Source: Deinococcus seoulensis (GTDB lineage Bacteria > Deinococcota > Deinococci > Deinococcales > Deinococcaceae). From it: a DNA stretch of 64,000 nucleotides. This document shows positions 45,489-56,085 of the stretch, in pieces. The number at the start of each line of letters is the position of its first letter. The first letter of the stretch is position 1. The notes below the pieces were generated by a model. It was not told the origin of the DNA and made no database searches. It saw nothing but the letters and a program-made list of their open reading frames with translations. Location: assembly GCF_014648115.1 (NCBI RefSeq), contig NZ_BMQM01000001.1, forward strand, positions 248,001 to 312,000. The letters are read 5' to 3'. A program made the translations under genes and the position numbers.

Positions 45489-46022
45489 TTAGAAGCGGTA
45501 CGTCAGGCCCAGACGCAGGGTGGGGGAGGGCAGCGCGAGGTCCTCGGCTGGCCGCGCGGGCTGCCCTGCCGGAACCGGTTCATGGCTGGTGAGCACCCCG
45601 CGCACCACTGTGTAGCGCACGCCTCCCTCGACGAAGAAGCCCAGATCGGGGCGCGTGCGGCTGCGGTACCCGGCGACCGCTCCGGCCCGCCAGCCACCGT
45701 CGCCCGTAACGATCAGCCCGGCGGACGGCCCGCCATACCAGCCGGTGTCCGCGCGGCTGAGCAGCAGGTCGGCACTCAGGATGGTGATCACGCCGGCGTC
45801 CACGCCCACGCGCGGCACGATGGTCAGCCCGCCCGCCTGTCCGACCGGCGCGGAGACCGACACCTGCACGACCGGCAGGATGGTTTCCAGGCCCAGGCCG
45901 GTCCAGACGGCCGGGCGCTCGCGGGTGTCGGTGGGGGCAGTCTGCGCCGCCGCGAGGCTGCCGGTCAGCGGCAGCAGGGTCGCCAGAGTGGCTTTCAGTA
46001 AAGACATCTTCAGGTTTCTCAT
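45489..46022 (-). CDS. Exported beta-barrel-like protein (177 residues)
   Basis: Signal peptide MRNLKMSLLKATLATLLPLTGSLAAA with cleavage near 26-28. The rest has amphipathic strands (VQVSVSAPVGQAGGLTIVPRVGVDAGV; GWRAGAVAGYRSRTRPDLGFFVEGGVRY) and ends RLGLTYRF, an outer-membrane-barrel-like terminus. Similar in architecture to the protein at 11729-12184. ATG 46022 lies 9 nt after TAGAGT; a second ATG at 46007 is possible. Role unknown. Confidence 0.65.
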   Translation of the reverse strand: MRNLKMSLLKATLATLLPLTGSLAAAQTAPTDTRERPAVWTGLGLETILPVVQVSVSAPVGQAGGLTIVPRVGVDAGVITILSADLLLSRADTGWYGGPSAGLIVTGDGGWRAGAVAGYRSRTRPDLGFFVEGGVRYTVVRGVLTSHEPVPAGQPARPAEDLALPSPTLRLGLTYRF

Positions 46023-46119
46023 ACTCCGGCCACTCTAGCAGCGTTCCCGGACGGCTAGCGCAACACATGAGGCGGCGGGAGCCACGCTGCCGTGACCCCC
46101 GCCGCGCCCGGGTGGGCGT

Positions 46120-46704
46120 TCAGTGCAGCAGGCCGATGGAACGGGCGCGGCTGACGGCCTCGGTGCGGTCCCCGGCGTCCAGTTTCGCGTACAGGCGCGC
46201 CAGGTGGTCCTTGACGGTATCCGGGCTCACGCCGAGGTTCTTGGCGATTTCCTTGTTGCTGTAGCCCTGGGCGAGCAGGGGCAGCACCTCGGATTCGCGG
46301 GGGGTCAGGCGGGGCACGTCCACGTGCGGCAGGCGGTCCACGTCGGGGTTCGCCACGATGTCACGCAGTTGCCGCGCCAGGCTTTCCGGGTCGGTTTCCT
46401 TGCTGACGTACCCGCGCGCCCCGGCGGCCCGCGCGGCCTGCACGATGGCGGGTTCGGCGAAGGTGGTGATCAGCACGCTGACCAGCCGGGGGTTGCTCTG
46501 CCGCAGGCGCTCGCAGACCTCGATGCCGGTCATGCCGGGCATCTTGACGTCCAGCAGCGCGGCGTCGGGTTGCAGGGCGCGGCAGGCTTCCAGGGCGCTC
46601 AGGCCGTCGCTGGCCTCGGCGACCACGTCGAATCCCTGGTGGATCAGCGCGTATTTCAGGCCCATGCGGAACAGCGGGTGGTCGTCGGCGATGACTAGTC
46701 TCAT
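46120..46704 (-). CDS. NarL/FixJ-type response regulator
   Basis: A 194-residue regulator: receiver domain with Asp52 (LLDVKMPGM), acidic pair DDH at 7-9 and the conserved Lys in YVSKETDPESL; then a LuxR-type HTH (LTPRESEVLPLLAQGYSNKEIAKNLGVSPDTVKDHL, about 132-167). Starts by ATGA overlap with the kinase at 46701-47813, so both are one operon. DNA targets are unknown; the palindromes upstream of the kinase gene are candidates. Confidence 0.93.
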   Translation of the reverse strand: MRLVIADDHPLFRMGLKYALIHQGFDVVAEASDGLSALEACRALQPDAALLDVKMPGMTGIEVCERLRQSNPRLVSVLITTFAEPAIVQAARAAGARGYVSKETDPESLARQLRDIVANPDVDRLPHVDVPRLTPRESEVLPLLAQGYSNKEIAKNLGVSPDTVKDHLARLYAKLDAGDRTEAVSRARSIGLLH

Positions 46705-47813
46705 GGTGTTACCTCCGGCAGTGCGAGAGTGAAGCGGGTCAGGTCGGTCGGGCGGGCGTTCGCGGGAAGGTCAGGGTCGGGTGGCGCGGCGGGCTGGTGC
46801 GTGTGGGTGGCGCGGCCGGAGTGGGCGCGGTCGTAGTGCAGGTTCCCGCCGTGCGCCTCGGCGATGCGGCGCACGATGAACAGGCCCAGTCCGGCGGTTC
46901 CGGCGGTGTACTGCTTGCCGGCGATGGTGGTGGGTTGCGAGTTGAACGGTTGCGCCAGTTCGTCCAGCGGGCCGGACAGGCCCGGACCGTCGTCGGTCAC
47001 CTGGATGCCCTGCGGGGTGACGCTCAGGGTCACGGTGCGGGCGGCGTAACGCAGGGCGTTCACGGTCAGGTTGGTCACGGCGCGGTCCAGCAGGCCGGGG
47101 TCCACGTCGGCGTGACCGTGGCCGTCCACGTGCAGGGTCAGGTGCGGGGCGGTCTGCGCGTCCAGCCGGGCGGCCACCTGATCGATCAGGGCGCGCAGGT
47201 CGGTGGGGACGGTGTGCACCTGCACGTCCTCCTGCTCGAAGCGGTGCGCGTCGGCCATCTGCTGCACCAGGGACAGCAGGCGTGTGGTTTCCGCCTGGAT
47301 CTGCTGGCCGACTGCGCGGCGTTCCTCGTCGGGCAGTGGCAGGGTGGTCAGGGCGTGGGTCAGGTGCCCGGTGGCGATCAGCGGGGTCTTCAGGTCGTGG
47401 ACCAGCGTGGCCATGAAGGCGTTGCGGCGGGCCTGTTCGGTTCCCAGGCGGCTGAGCAGGCCCGTGAACGCGCCGCGCAGCGCGAGGATCTCGCTGGGGT
47501 CGTCCGGGTGCGGCTGCGCGAAGTCACCGTGTTCGACCTCGGTCTGCAGGCGGCTGACGGCGCGCAGCAGCGTCCCGCTGAGCACGTACCCGACCAGCGC
47601 GCACAGGAAACCGACGACCAGCATCCAGATGGTCAGGGTGGAGGCGGGCACGCTGGGCTGCGCGGTGATGGTCAGGACCACGTTCGGCAGGAAGGCCAGC
47701 ATGAAGATGACCAGCGTGAACTGCGCGCGCATCGTGCCACGTCCCAGTGGCCCACGTCCCTGCGGCCCGCGCCAGTACGGGCGGGAGGGGGTGGGGGTTG
47801 AGGCGCGGCTCAT
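46701..47813 (-). CDS. Two-component sensor histidine kinase
   Basis: A 370-residue kinase with two membrane helices (about 31-50 and 60-80) and a very short extracellular loop, so it likely senses membrane state. A HAMP-like stretch precedes the dimerisation helix with His139 (LVHDLKTPLIATGH). The ATPase has N box NLTVNALRYAA, G1 VTDDGPGL and G2 GTAGLGLFIVRRI. Despite the HisKA-type core its partner is a NarL-type regulator, a less common pairing. ATG 47813 follows TACCCT by 7 nt. Confidence 0.9.
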   Translation of the reverse strand: MSRASTPTPSRPYWRGPQGRGPLGRGTMRAQFTLVIFMLAFLPNVVLTITAQPSVPASTLTIWMLVVGFLCALVGYVLSGTLLRAVSRLQTEVEHGDFAQPHPDDPSEILALRGAFTGLLSRLGTEQARRNAFMATLVHDLKTPLIATGHLTHALTTLPLPDEERRAVGQQIQAETTRLLSLVQQMADAHRFEQEDVQVHTVPTDLRALIDQVAARLDAQTAPHLTLHVDGHGHADVDPGLLDRAVTNLTVNALRYAARTVTLSVTPQGIQVTDDGPGLSGPLDELAQPFNSQPTTIAGKQYTAGTAGLGLFIVRRIAEAHGGNLHYDRAHSGRATHTHQPAAPPDPDLPANARPTDLTRFTLALPEVTP

Positions 47814-47834
47814 GGAACTCAGGGTACGTGCCGC

Positions 47835-47877
47835 GTTCTGACAGAACCGTCACGCCCGTACTGTTCCTTTCGGGAAC
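47835..47877. promoter_or_regulatory. Two GTTC...GAAC palindromes at the kinase promoter
   Basis: GTTCTGACAGAAC (47835-47847, perfect 5-3-5 palindrome) overlaps the -35 area of the kinase gene, whose -10 is AGGGTA read in reverse at 47821-47826. A second one, GTTCCTTTCGGGAAC (47863-47877), has 5-bp arms and 5-nt spacing. Their placement suits operator sites, possibly for autoregulation; this is inference. Confidence 0.45.
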
Positions 47878-47970
47878 TGTCAACCCCCCACCCCCGCCGG
47901 CGCCCCCCGGATGGTGAGCTGGTGCGCTGTTCGGGACTGATCACAGGCAGTGTGAAGTCCGCATCGGGCA

Positions 47971-48052
47971 ATAGTTTCACAATATGGATTAATCGTGAAA
48001 CTATTCACTTAGCGTATCCCGGGAAAGGGGAAGCAGGTCGCCCCACTTCCCC
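47971..48052. repeat. Second repeat family, copy 1, behind the YbjN gene
   Basis: The 26-bp stretch 47985-48010 (TGGATTAATCGTGAAACTAT then TCACTT) is identical to 53602-53627. Here ATAGTTTCAC (47971-47980) and GTGAAACTAT (47995-48004) form a perfect 10-bp hairpin, and GGGGAAG/CTTCCCC (48027-48033, 48046-48052) a second. It ends 15 bp from the stop of the minus-strand YbjN gene, so it may be a structured 3' end. The rest of the 253-bp gap holds only the kinase promoter. Confidence 0.75.
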
Positions 48053-48066
48053 CATCCGTCAGGCGA

Positions 48067-48534
<468 letters not shown>

Positions 48535-48686
48535 TGAAACCATCCTCCTCGGGGGTGAAGCACATCAGTCGAAAGTGTCTGTCTGTGGTTGAAACCCGAA
48601 CGATTCTAACACCTCTGCCGAGCCCGCCCCCGCGCAGATGGCGTTCCGGCCGCGCCGGTCCGCCCCGGCCCGCCGGAAAGAGCCGC

Positions 48687-49243
48687 CTAGCGCAGCACGT
48701 CCACCCGCACGGGCGCAACGCCCTCACCGAGAATGCCCAGCACCGACGCCGCCTCGCGGGACAGGTCGATAATCCGGGACGGCACCCCGAACGGCCCACG
48801 GTCGTTGATCAGCACGTCCACGCTGCGGCCCGTGCGTTCATGCGTGACCCGCACCCACGTCCCGAACGGCAGGGTCAGATGCGCGGCCGTCATGACCGTC
48901 CGCGCGTCCCGGCGGCCCCCGTAGTACACGGCCTGTCCCCGCTGCCCGGCCCCCTGCGCCGCCGTTCCCTGCTGCGGCGCCGCCATGGCCGCCACGCGCA
49001 CGGTCGCCTGCGCCGCCGCGCCGCCTCCCGGCACGGTCAGCACGTCGCCCGGCCGCAGAAGCTGCGTGCGCCCGCCGTTCAGGTCCAGCAGCGCCTGCAC
49101 GCTCACCCCGTGCGCCCGCGCGATCCCCCACAGCGTATCGCCGGACTTCACGCGGTACGACCCGGCCTGCGCCGACCCCAGCACGGCGGCCAGCATTCCG
49201 GCCGTCAGCGCCGCCGCCCGCACCCCCCGCACGGCGGGGCTGG

Positions 49244-49247
<4 letters not shown>
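48687..49247 (-). CDS. LysM-RlpA-like double-psi beta-barrel protein
   Basis: Exported protein of 186 residues: signal peptide (about 1-29), LysM ([29 protein letters not shown], about 31-59) for peptidoglycan binding, and an RlpA-type domain ([51 protein letters not shown]). RlpA can be a lytic transglycosylase on denuded glycan; the Asp of NDRGPF is kept, but activity is not certain. GTG 49247 overlaps the stop of the peptidase gene (GTGA), so they share a transcript. Confidence 0.87.
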
Positions 49248-50293
<1,046 letters not shown>

Positions 50294-50447
50294 AAGCGGC
50301 AAAGTAACACGCGTCACCCCGGCCCGTCTGCCCGCCCGGCGGCTGCCCCCGGCCCCCGCGCCGGTCAGGCCGGGCCGCCGGAATGCTGTACAGTACGGGC
50401 AATCCCGCCTTCAGGCCCGCCCCGACTGTCCCCGCACTGGAGACAGC

Positions 50448-50479
50448 GTGAGCGGGATCACCTGCCATGCGCTTATACT
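50448..50479 (+). promoter_or_regulatory. sucCD promoter with a CRP/FNR-like palindrome
   Basis: TATACT (50474-50479) is a strong -10 box about 65 bp before the sucC start. Upstream, GTGAGCGGGATCAC (50448-50461) has the GTGA-N6-TCAC half-site spacing of CRP-family operators and would cover the -35 position. A class II activation site is plausible; the regulator is unknown. Confidence 0.55.
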
Positions 50480-50544
50480 CGTTTATCGGGACAATCGACA
50501 CGGCCTTTCATCAGGTCCGACAACACCCCCAAGGAGGGATCACC

Positions 50545-52610
<2,066 letters not shown>

Positions 52611-52623
52611 ACCAGAGGACACG

Positions 52624-52658
52624 CAGGCCCGGCTCACCCCAGTGGTGGGCCGGGCCTG
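52624..52658 (+). terminator. Hairpin terminator after sucCD
   Basis: CAGGCCCGGCTCACC (52624-52638) pairs with GGTGGGCCGGGCCTG (52644-52658) over 15 bp with a single T-G wobble and a 5-nt loop, followed by TTC. It lies 14 nt past the sucD stop. Confidence 0.75.
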
Positions 52659-52731
52659 TTCATGTGACGGGGATGAACGGTGCGTCCACCTGCCGTCACA
52701 CGCCGGTCAGACTCGCGCGTAGACTGTGGGT

Positions 52732-53301
52732 ATGAACCTGCGATCCCTCCTGATCACGATTTCTCTCCTGTCTGCCGGGCAGGCCCTGGGGCTGACCATC
52801 CGCGGAAGCGTGGAGGGCAGCGGTCCGGACGACACGCGCGTGGCGGGGTTCGTGGTATCGCCGTTCGGGCAGGCGGTCGAGGAAGTGACCAGCGTGCCCC
52901 TGGAGAATGGCCGGTTCGTGCTGGAAATCCCGACCACGGCCCCCACGGCGCGCGCGCAGGTGGACCTGACGCCGCAGAACGTCACGTGGCCCGGCGTGAT
53001 CGACCCGGTGCAGGTGTCCGGGCAGGCCCGCGTGGCCGAGCTGAAGTTCTTCGTGTACCGCGACGTGAACAACAACGGTCGCCGCGACGACAACGAACCC
53101 CTGCGGGACGTGCTGCCCAGCGTGGGCCGCGCCACCCTGTTCGTGGCATGGGTGAACACTGACGTGACCGTGAAGGCCAGCAAGGGCTACGCCGCGACCC
53201 TGAAACGCGGCTGGAACGCCCTGATCGTGGACGTGGGCCGGGCGGTGGCCGTGCAGCCGTTCAGTGATTCCACGGTCGTCACCGTGCGTCTGACCCGCTG
53301 A
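52732..53301 (+). CDS. Exported protein, beta-sandwich-like, unknown function
   Basis: ATG 52732 lies 6 nt after TAGACT. Signal peptide MNLRSLLITISLLSAGQALG, cleavage near 20. The 170-residue mature part is strand-rich: LTIRGSVEGSGPDDTRVAGFVV, VPLENGRFVLEIP, and FFVYRDVNNNGRRDDNEPL, an acidic DxNxNGxxD loop like calcium-binding loops in surface proteins. It resembles in plan the lipoprotein at 24532-25374 (both open GTV/GSV.. and carry later GWN.L.V motifs: GWNALIVDV here, GWNVLETTV there). A shared family is possible. Confidence 0.68.
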   Translation: MNLRSLLITISLLSAGQALGLTIRGSVEGSGPDDTRVAGFVVSPFGQAVEEVTSVPLENGRFVLEIPTTAPTARAQVDLTPQNVTWPGVIDPVQVSGQARVAELKFFVYRDVNNNGRRDDNEPLRDVLPSVGRATLFVAWVNTDVTVKASKGYAATLKRGWNALIVDVGRAVAVQPFSDSTVVTVRLTR

Positions 53302-53379
53302 AGCGCCGCGCCGCCAGTGCAGGCGAGCGCCAGAGCGTGAGGGAGGGGTGAATCGCCTCTCCCTGCCTTCTGTGTCCTC

Positions 53380-53519
53380 TGATACGGACTCCGATTGAAT
53401 GGGCTGCAAAGCCCGTTCAATCCGAGCGGATGCGAGCAGGAGAAAAACGGGTTCCGGACGTGGAGCCGGCAATCCGGTGAAGTTCCGGATTGTTGGCGAA
53501 ACAAACGGAATCCGTATGA
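53380..53519 (-). mobile_element. Palindromic repeat element, copy I
   Basis: The core 53383-53516 (134 bp), opposite in orientation to copy A, is flanked by TGA (53380-53382, 53517-53519). Hairpin 1 carries the third arm class, CAATCCGG/CCGGATTG, with loop AACTTCA in the element strand. Hairpin 2 pairs ATTGAATGGGCT with AGCCCGTTCAAT with one T-G wobble. It lies in the 375-bp gap 53302-53676, which otherwise holds only the second repeat family. Confidence 0.88.
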
Positions 53520-53591
53520 CAGCGGTCAAACGGACTGCTGTTGTAGGGAGGACGGCAGCCCGGCAGGCATCCTGAATAGAGGCAACAAATA

Positions 53592-53669
53592 TTTCACGAA
53601 CTGGATTAATCGTGAAACTATTCACTTGCTTCTGTGCAGTTGCCCGGGAGCAGGGAAGACCCCACCCCC
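53592..53669. repeat. Second repeat family, copy 2, behind bshA
   Basis: The 26 bp at 53602-53627 equal those at 47985-48010. TTTCACGA (53592-53599) and TCGTGAAA (53610-53617) pair perfectly over 8 bp; the arms are shifted against copy 1, yet a hairpin is kept. Weaker similarity (CCCGGGA, GGGAAG, CCCCAC) continues for about 40 bp. It lies just past the stop of minus-strand bshA, the same position copy 1 has relative to the YbjN gene. Confidence 0.75.
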
Positions 53670-53676
53670 ACCCGAC

Positions 53677-54807
53677 TCAGGCCAGCGCGCCCGCGATGGT
53701 CCGCTCGTACGCCCGGATGTACTGCGGCACGATCTGACTCTGATGAAACTTCGTCAGCGCAGCCTGACGGCCCGCCGCGCCCATCTGCAGGTACAGGTCG
53801 CGGTTGCGCAGGATCTTCAGCGCCGCGTCCGCCATGGTGTCCACGTCACCCACGTCCGCCATGAACCCGGTCACGCCCTGCTCCACGACCTCCGGAATGC
53901 CGCCCGCGTTCGACGCGACCACCGGCACCTCGCAACTCATGGCTTCCAGCGCTGCCAGCCCGAAACTCTCCTGACTGCTGGGCAGCACGAACAGGTCACT
54001 GATGCCCAGCACCGTCTCCACATCCGGGAATGACCCCAGGAAATGCGTGCGGCCGATCACGCCCAGCTGCCGCGCCAGTTCGAACACGCGGGGCCGCTCG
54101 GGGCCGTCCCCGATCATCAGCAGCCGCGCCGGAATCTCGCTCGCCACCCGAGCGAACACCTGCACCACATCCTCGGCCCGCTTGATCGGCCTGAAGTTAC
54201 TGACGTGCACCAGCAGCGCCTCGTCCGGATGCGCGAACCGCGCCCGCACCGCCGGGTCCGTCACCCGCACGAAGCGGTCACTGTCCACGAAGTTGTGAAT
54301 CACCTCGATCTCGCGGTCCAGGCCGAACACCTCCTGCGTGTGCTGTGCCAGGTAACGCGACACGGCCGTCACGTGATCACTCTTCTGAATGGCGTGCCGG
54401 GTCGTGTGCCGGAACGCGGGTTCCAGGCCCACCAGCGTCACGTCCGTGCCGTGCAGCGTGGTCATCACCCGCGTGCGGCCCGAGATGGCCCGCGCGTGAA
54501 TGGCGGCCGTGGCATGCGGAATGGCGTAGTGCGCGTGAGACAACTCCAGGTCGTGCTCCAGGATCACCTCGGTCAGGGTGTTCGCGGCGGCCAGTTCCGG
54601 GTACGGCTGATCGAACAGCGCGTACGCGTACCCGCTCACCTGATGAAAGTACGGGCCGCGCATCCCGCCGTGCCCGCCCAGCCGGAACGGTTGCGCCGAC
54701 CCCACGAAGTGCACCTCGTGCCCGGCACGCGCCACCTGCAACCCCAGTTCGGTCGCCACGACCCCGGACCCGCCCGCGCTGGCGTGGCACAACACCGCGA
54801 CCTTCAC
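53677..54807 (-). CDS. bshA: N-acetyl-alpha-D-glucosaminyl L-malate synthase BshA
   Basis: First step of bacillithiol synthesis: transfers GlcNAc from UDP-GlcNAc to L-malate. The GT4 retaining glycosyltransferase of 376 residues starts [22 protein letters not shown] (the BshA glycine-rich loop), has [30 protein letters not shown], and the nucleotide-site [32 protein letters not shown] 54807 has no SD but overlaps the stop of a leaderless 14-codon ORF as GTGA, so translation may depend on that ORF. Confidence 0.95.
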   Translation of the reverse strand: MKVAVLCHASAGGSGVVATELGLQVARAGHEVHFVGSAQPFRLGGHGGMRGPYFHQVSGYAYALFDQPYPELAAANTLTEVILEHDLELSHAHYAIPHATAAIHARAISGRTRVMTTLHGTDVTLVGLEPAFRHTTRHAIQKSDHVTAVSRYLAQHTQEVFGLDREIEVIHNFVDSDRFVRVTDPAVRARFAHPDEALLVHVSNFRPIKRAEDVVQVFARVASEIPARLLMIGDGPERPRVFELARQLGVIGRTHFLGSFPDVETVLGISDLFVLPSSQESFGLAALEAMSCEVPVVASNAGGIPEVVEQGVTGFMADVGDVDTMADAALKILRNRDLYLQMGAAGRQAALTKFHQSQIVPQYIRAYERTIAGALA

Positions 54808-54848
54808 CGCGTCCGCCCGTGAATCTGACTGCGTTTCTCATGCTTCAT
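54804..54848 (-). CDS. Leaderless 14-residue ORF coupled to bshA
   Basis: On the minus strand TATACT (54857-54862) lies 8 nt before ATG 54848, the best -10 in this gap and the normal leaderless distance. The ORF reads [14 protein letters not shown] and its TGA (54804-54806) overlaps the bshA GTG (54805-54807). Ribosomes loading at the transcript 5' end would translate it and could reinitiate at bshA. It is strongly basic; a role beyond coupling is unknown. Confidence 0.6.
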   Translation of the reverse strand: MKHEKRSQIHGRTR

Positions 54849-55030
54849 GACTGCGGAGTATAGACGGCCCCAGCCCACGCAAACGTCGCCCTGAACGCCA
54901 TCCAGCCCACACCGCGCCGCGCCGCCCGCCAGACAGAACCCTGACAGTTCCGTGTATGAAGACCACCCGCCGGGCAGCAAGCCGAAAATCTCACAGTGAC
55001 CGGCCCCCGTAACGACTACAACACAGGTAT

Positions 55031-55876
55031 ATGATTGCCGTCGTCACCGACTCCACCTGCGACCTGCACCCCGACAGTGCCCGGCAACTCGGCATTCAGG
55101 TCATCCCACTTCAGGTGCGGATGAACGACCGCACCCTCCTCGACTGGCAGGAAGTCGACCCGGACGCCGTGTACGACCACATGCGCGCCGGAGGGAACGC
55201 CACCACCTCACCCATCAGCGCCGACACCTTCGCCGCCCGCTACCGCGACCTGCTACAGACGCACGACAGCATCCTGAGCATTCACATCTCAGGCAAACTC
55301 TCGGAAACGGTGCGGCACGCCCGGCAGGCCGCCGAGACGCTCGGCATGACCGACCGCATCCTGATCGTCGACAGCGAACTCGCCAGCGGTCCCCTCGCCG
55401 AGGCCGTCCTGGCCGCCCGCGACGCCATCTGGGCCGGAGCGGACCTTCAGGCCGCCGCGCAGGCCGTCCACACCGCCCGCACCCGCATGCACTCCGAACT
55501 GAGCGTCGCCAGCCTCGAGTACCTGCGCCGCAGCGGCCGTATCGGGCGCGCGCAGGCGTTCCTGGGCAACATGATGTCCGTGCGGCCCATCCTGAACTTC
55601 GAGCACGGCGAACTGAAAGCCGTGCGCCGCGCCAAGGTCGACCAGGCGACCGGCGAGATGCTGACCACCCTGCGCGAACGCTTCGGCACGCAACCCCTGA
55701 GCGTCACCATCATGCACGCCGGACGCGACACCGCCCGCATCAACGCCCTGCGCGACGCCATGACCACCAGCGGCCTGAACGTCCACAAGGGCCGCGTGCA
55801 ACTCATGGGTCCCGTCATCGGCGCGCACGTCGGCCCCGGCACGTACGGATTCACCGCCATCCCCATCGAAAGCTGA
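55031..55876 (+). CDS. DegV family fatty-acid-binding protein (FakB-like)
   Basis: A 281-residue two-domain protein: [28 protein letters not shown] opens the DegV fold, [13 protein letters not shown] and [11 protein letters not shown] carry the lipid-head-group-binding Thr/Ser residues, and [21 protein letters not shown] ends with the conserved His-containing loop. FakB proteins present fatty acids to the kinase FakA; no fakA is nearby. ATG 55031 follows TACAAC by 8 nt. Hairpin 55899-55927 ends the gene. Confidence 0.9.
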   Translation: MIAVVTDSTCDLHPDSARQLGIQVIPLQVRMNDRTLLDWQEVDPDAVYDHMRAGGNATTSPISADTFAARYRDLLQTHDSILSIHISGKLSETVRHARQAAETLGMTDRILIVDSELASGPLAEAVLAARDAIWAGADLQAAAQAVHTARTRMHSELSVASLEYLRRSGRIGRAQAFLGNMMSVRPILNFEHGELKAVRRAKVDQATGEMLTTLRERFGTQPLSVTIMHAGRDTARINALRDAMTTSGLNVHKGRVQLMGPVIGAHVGPGTYGFTAIPIES

Positions 55877-55898
55877 ACCGCCCGGAAGAACAGGCAGG

Positions 55899-55927
55899 GG
55901 GGCCGCGTCACGACTGGACGCGGCCCC
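55899..55927. terminator. Terminator hairpin after the degV gene
   Basis: GGGGCCGCGTC (55899-55909) and GACGCGGCCCC (55917-55927) pair perfectly over 11 bp with a 7-nt loop; TCT follows. It lies between degV and repeat copy J and can act on both strands. Confidence 0.75.
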
Positions 55928-55942
55928 TCTGCACTGCCATGC

Positions 55943-56085
55943 TCATACGGACTGCCGTTTGTTTCGTTAACAGATCGGAACACCACCGATCTGTTAACTC
56001 CATGTCCGACAGCCCGCTTCGACTCCTGCTCGCATCCGCTCGGATTGAACGGGCTTTGCAGCCCATTCGATCCGAGTCCGTATCA
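55943..56085 (+). mobile_element. Palindromic repeat element, copy J, at the ileS stop
   Basis: The core 55946-56082 (137 bp) is flanked by TCA on both sides (55943-55945, 56083-56085); the right TCA is the reversed TGA stop of ileS. Hairpin 1 is perfect over 13 bp (GTTAACAGATCGG/CCGATCTGTTAAC). Hairpin 2 pairs ATTGAACGGGCT with AGCCCATTCGAT with one wobble and one C-A. It has the same orientation as copies A, B and G. Confidence 0.88.
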
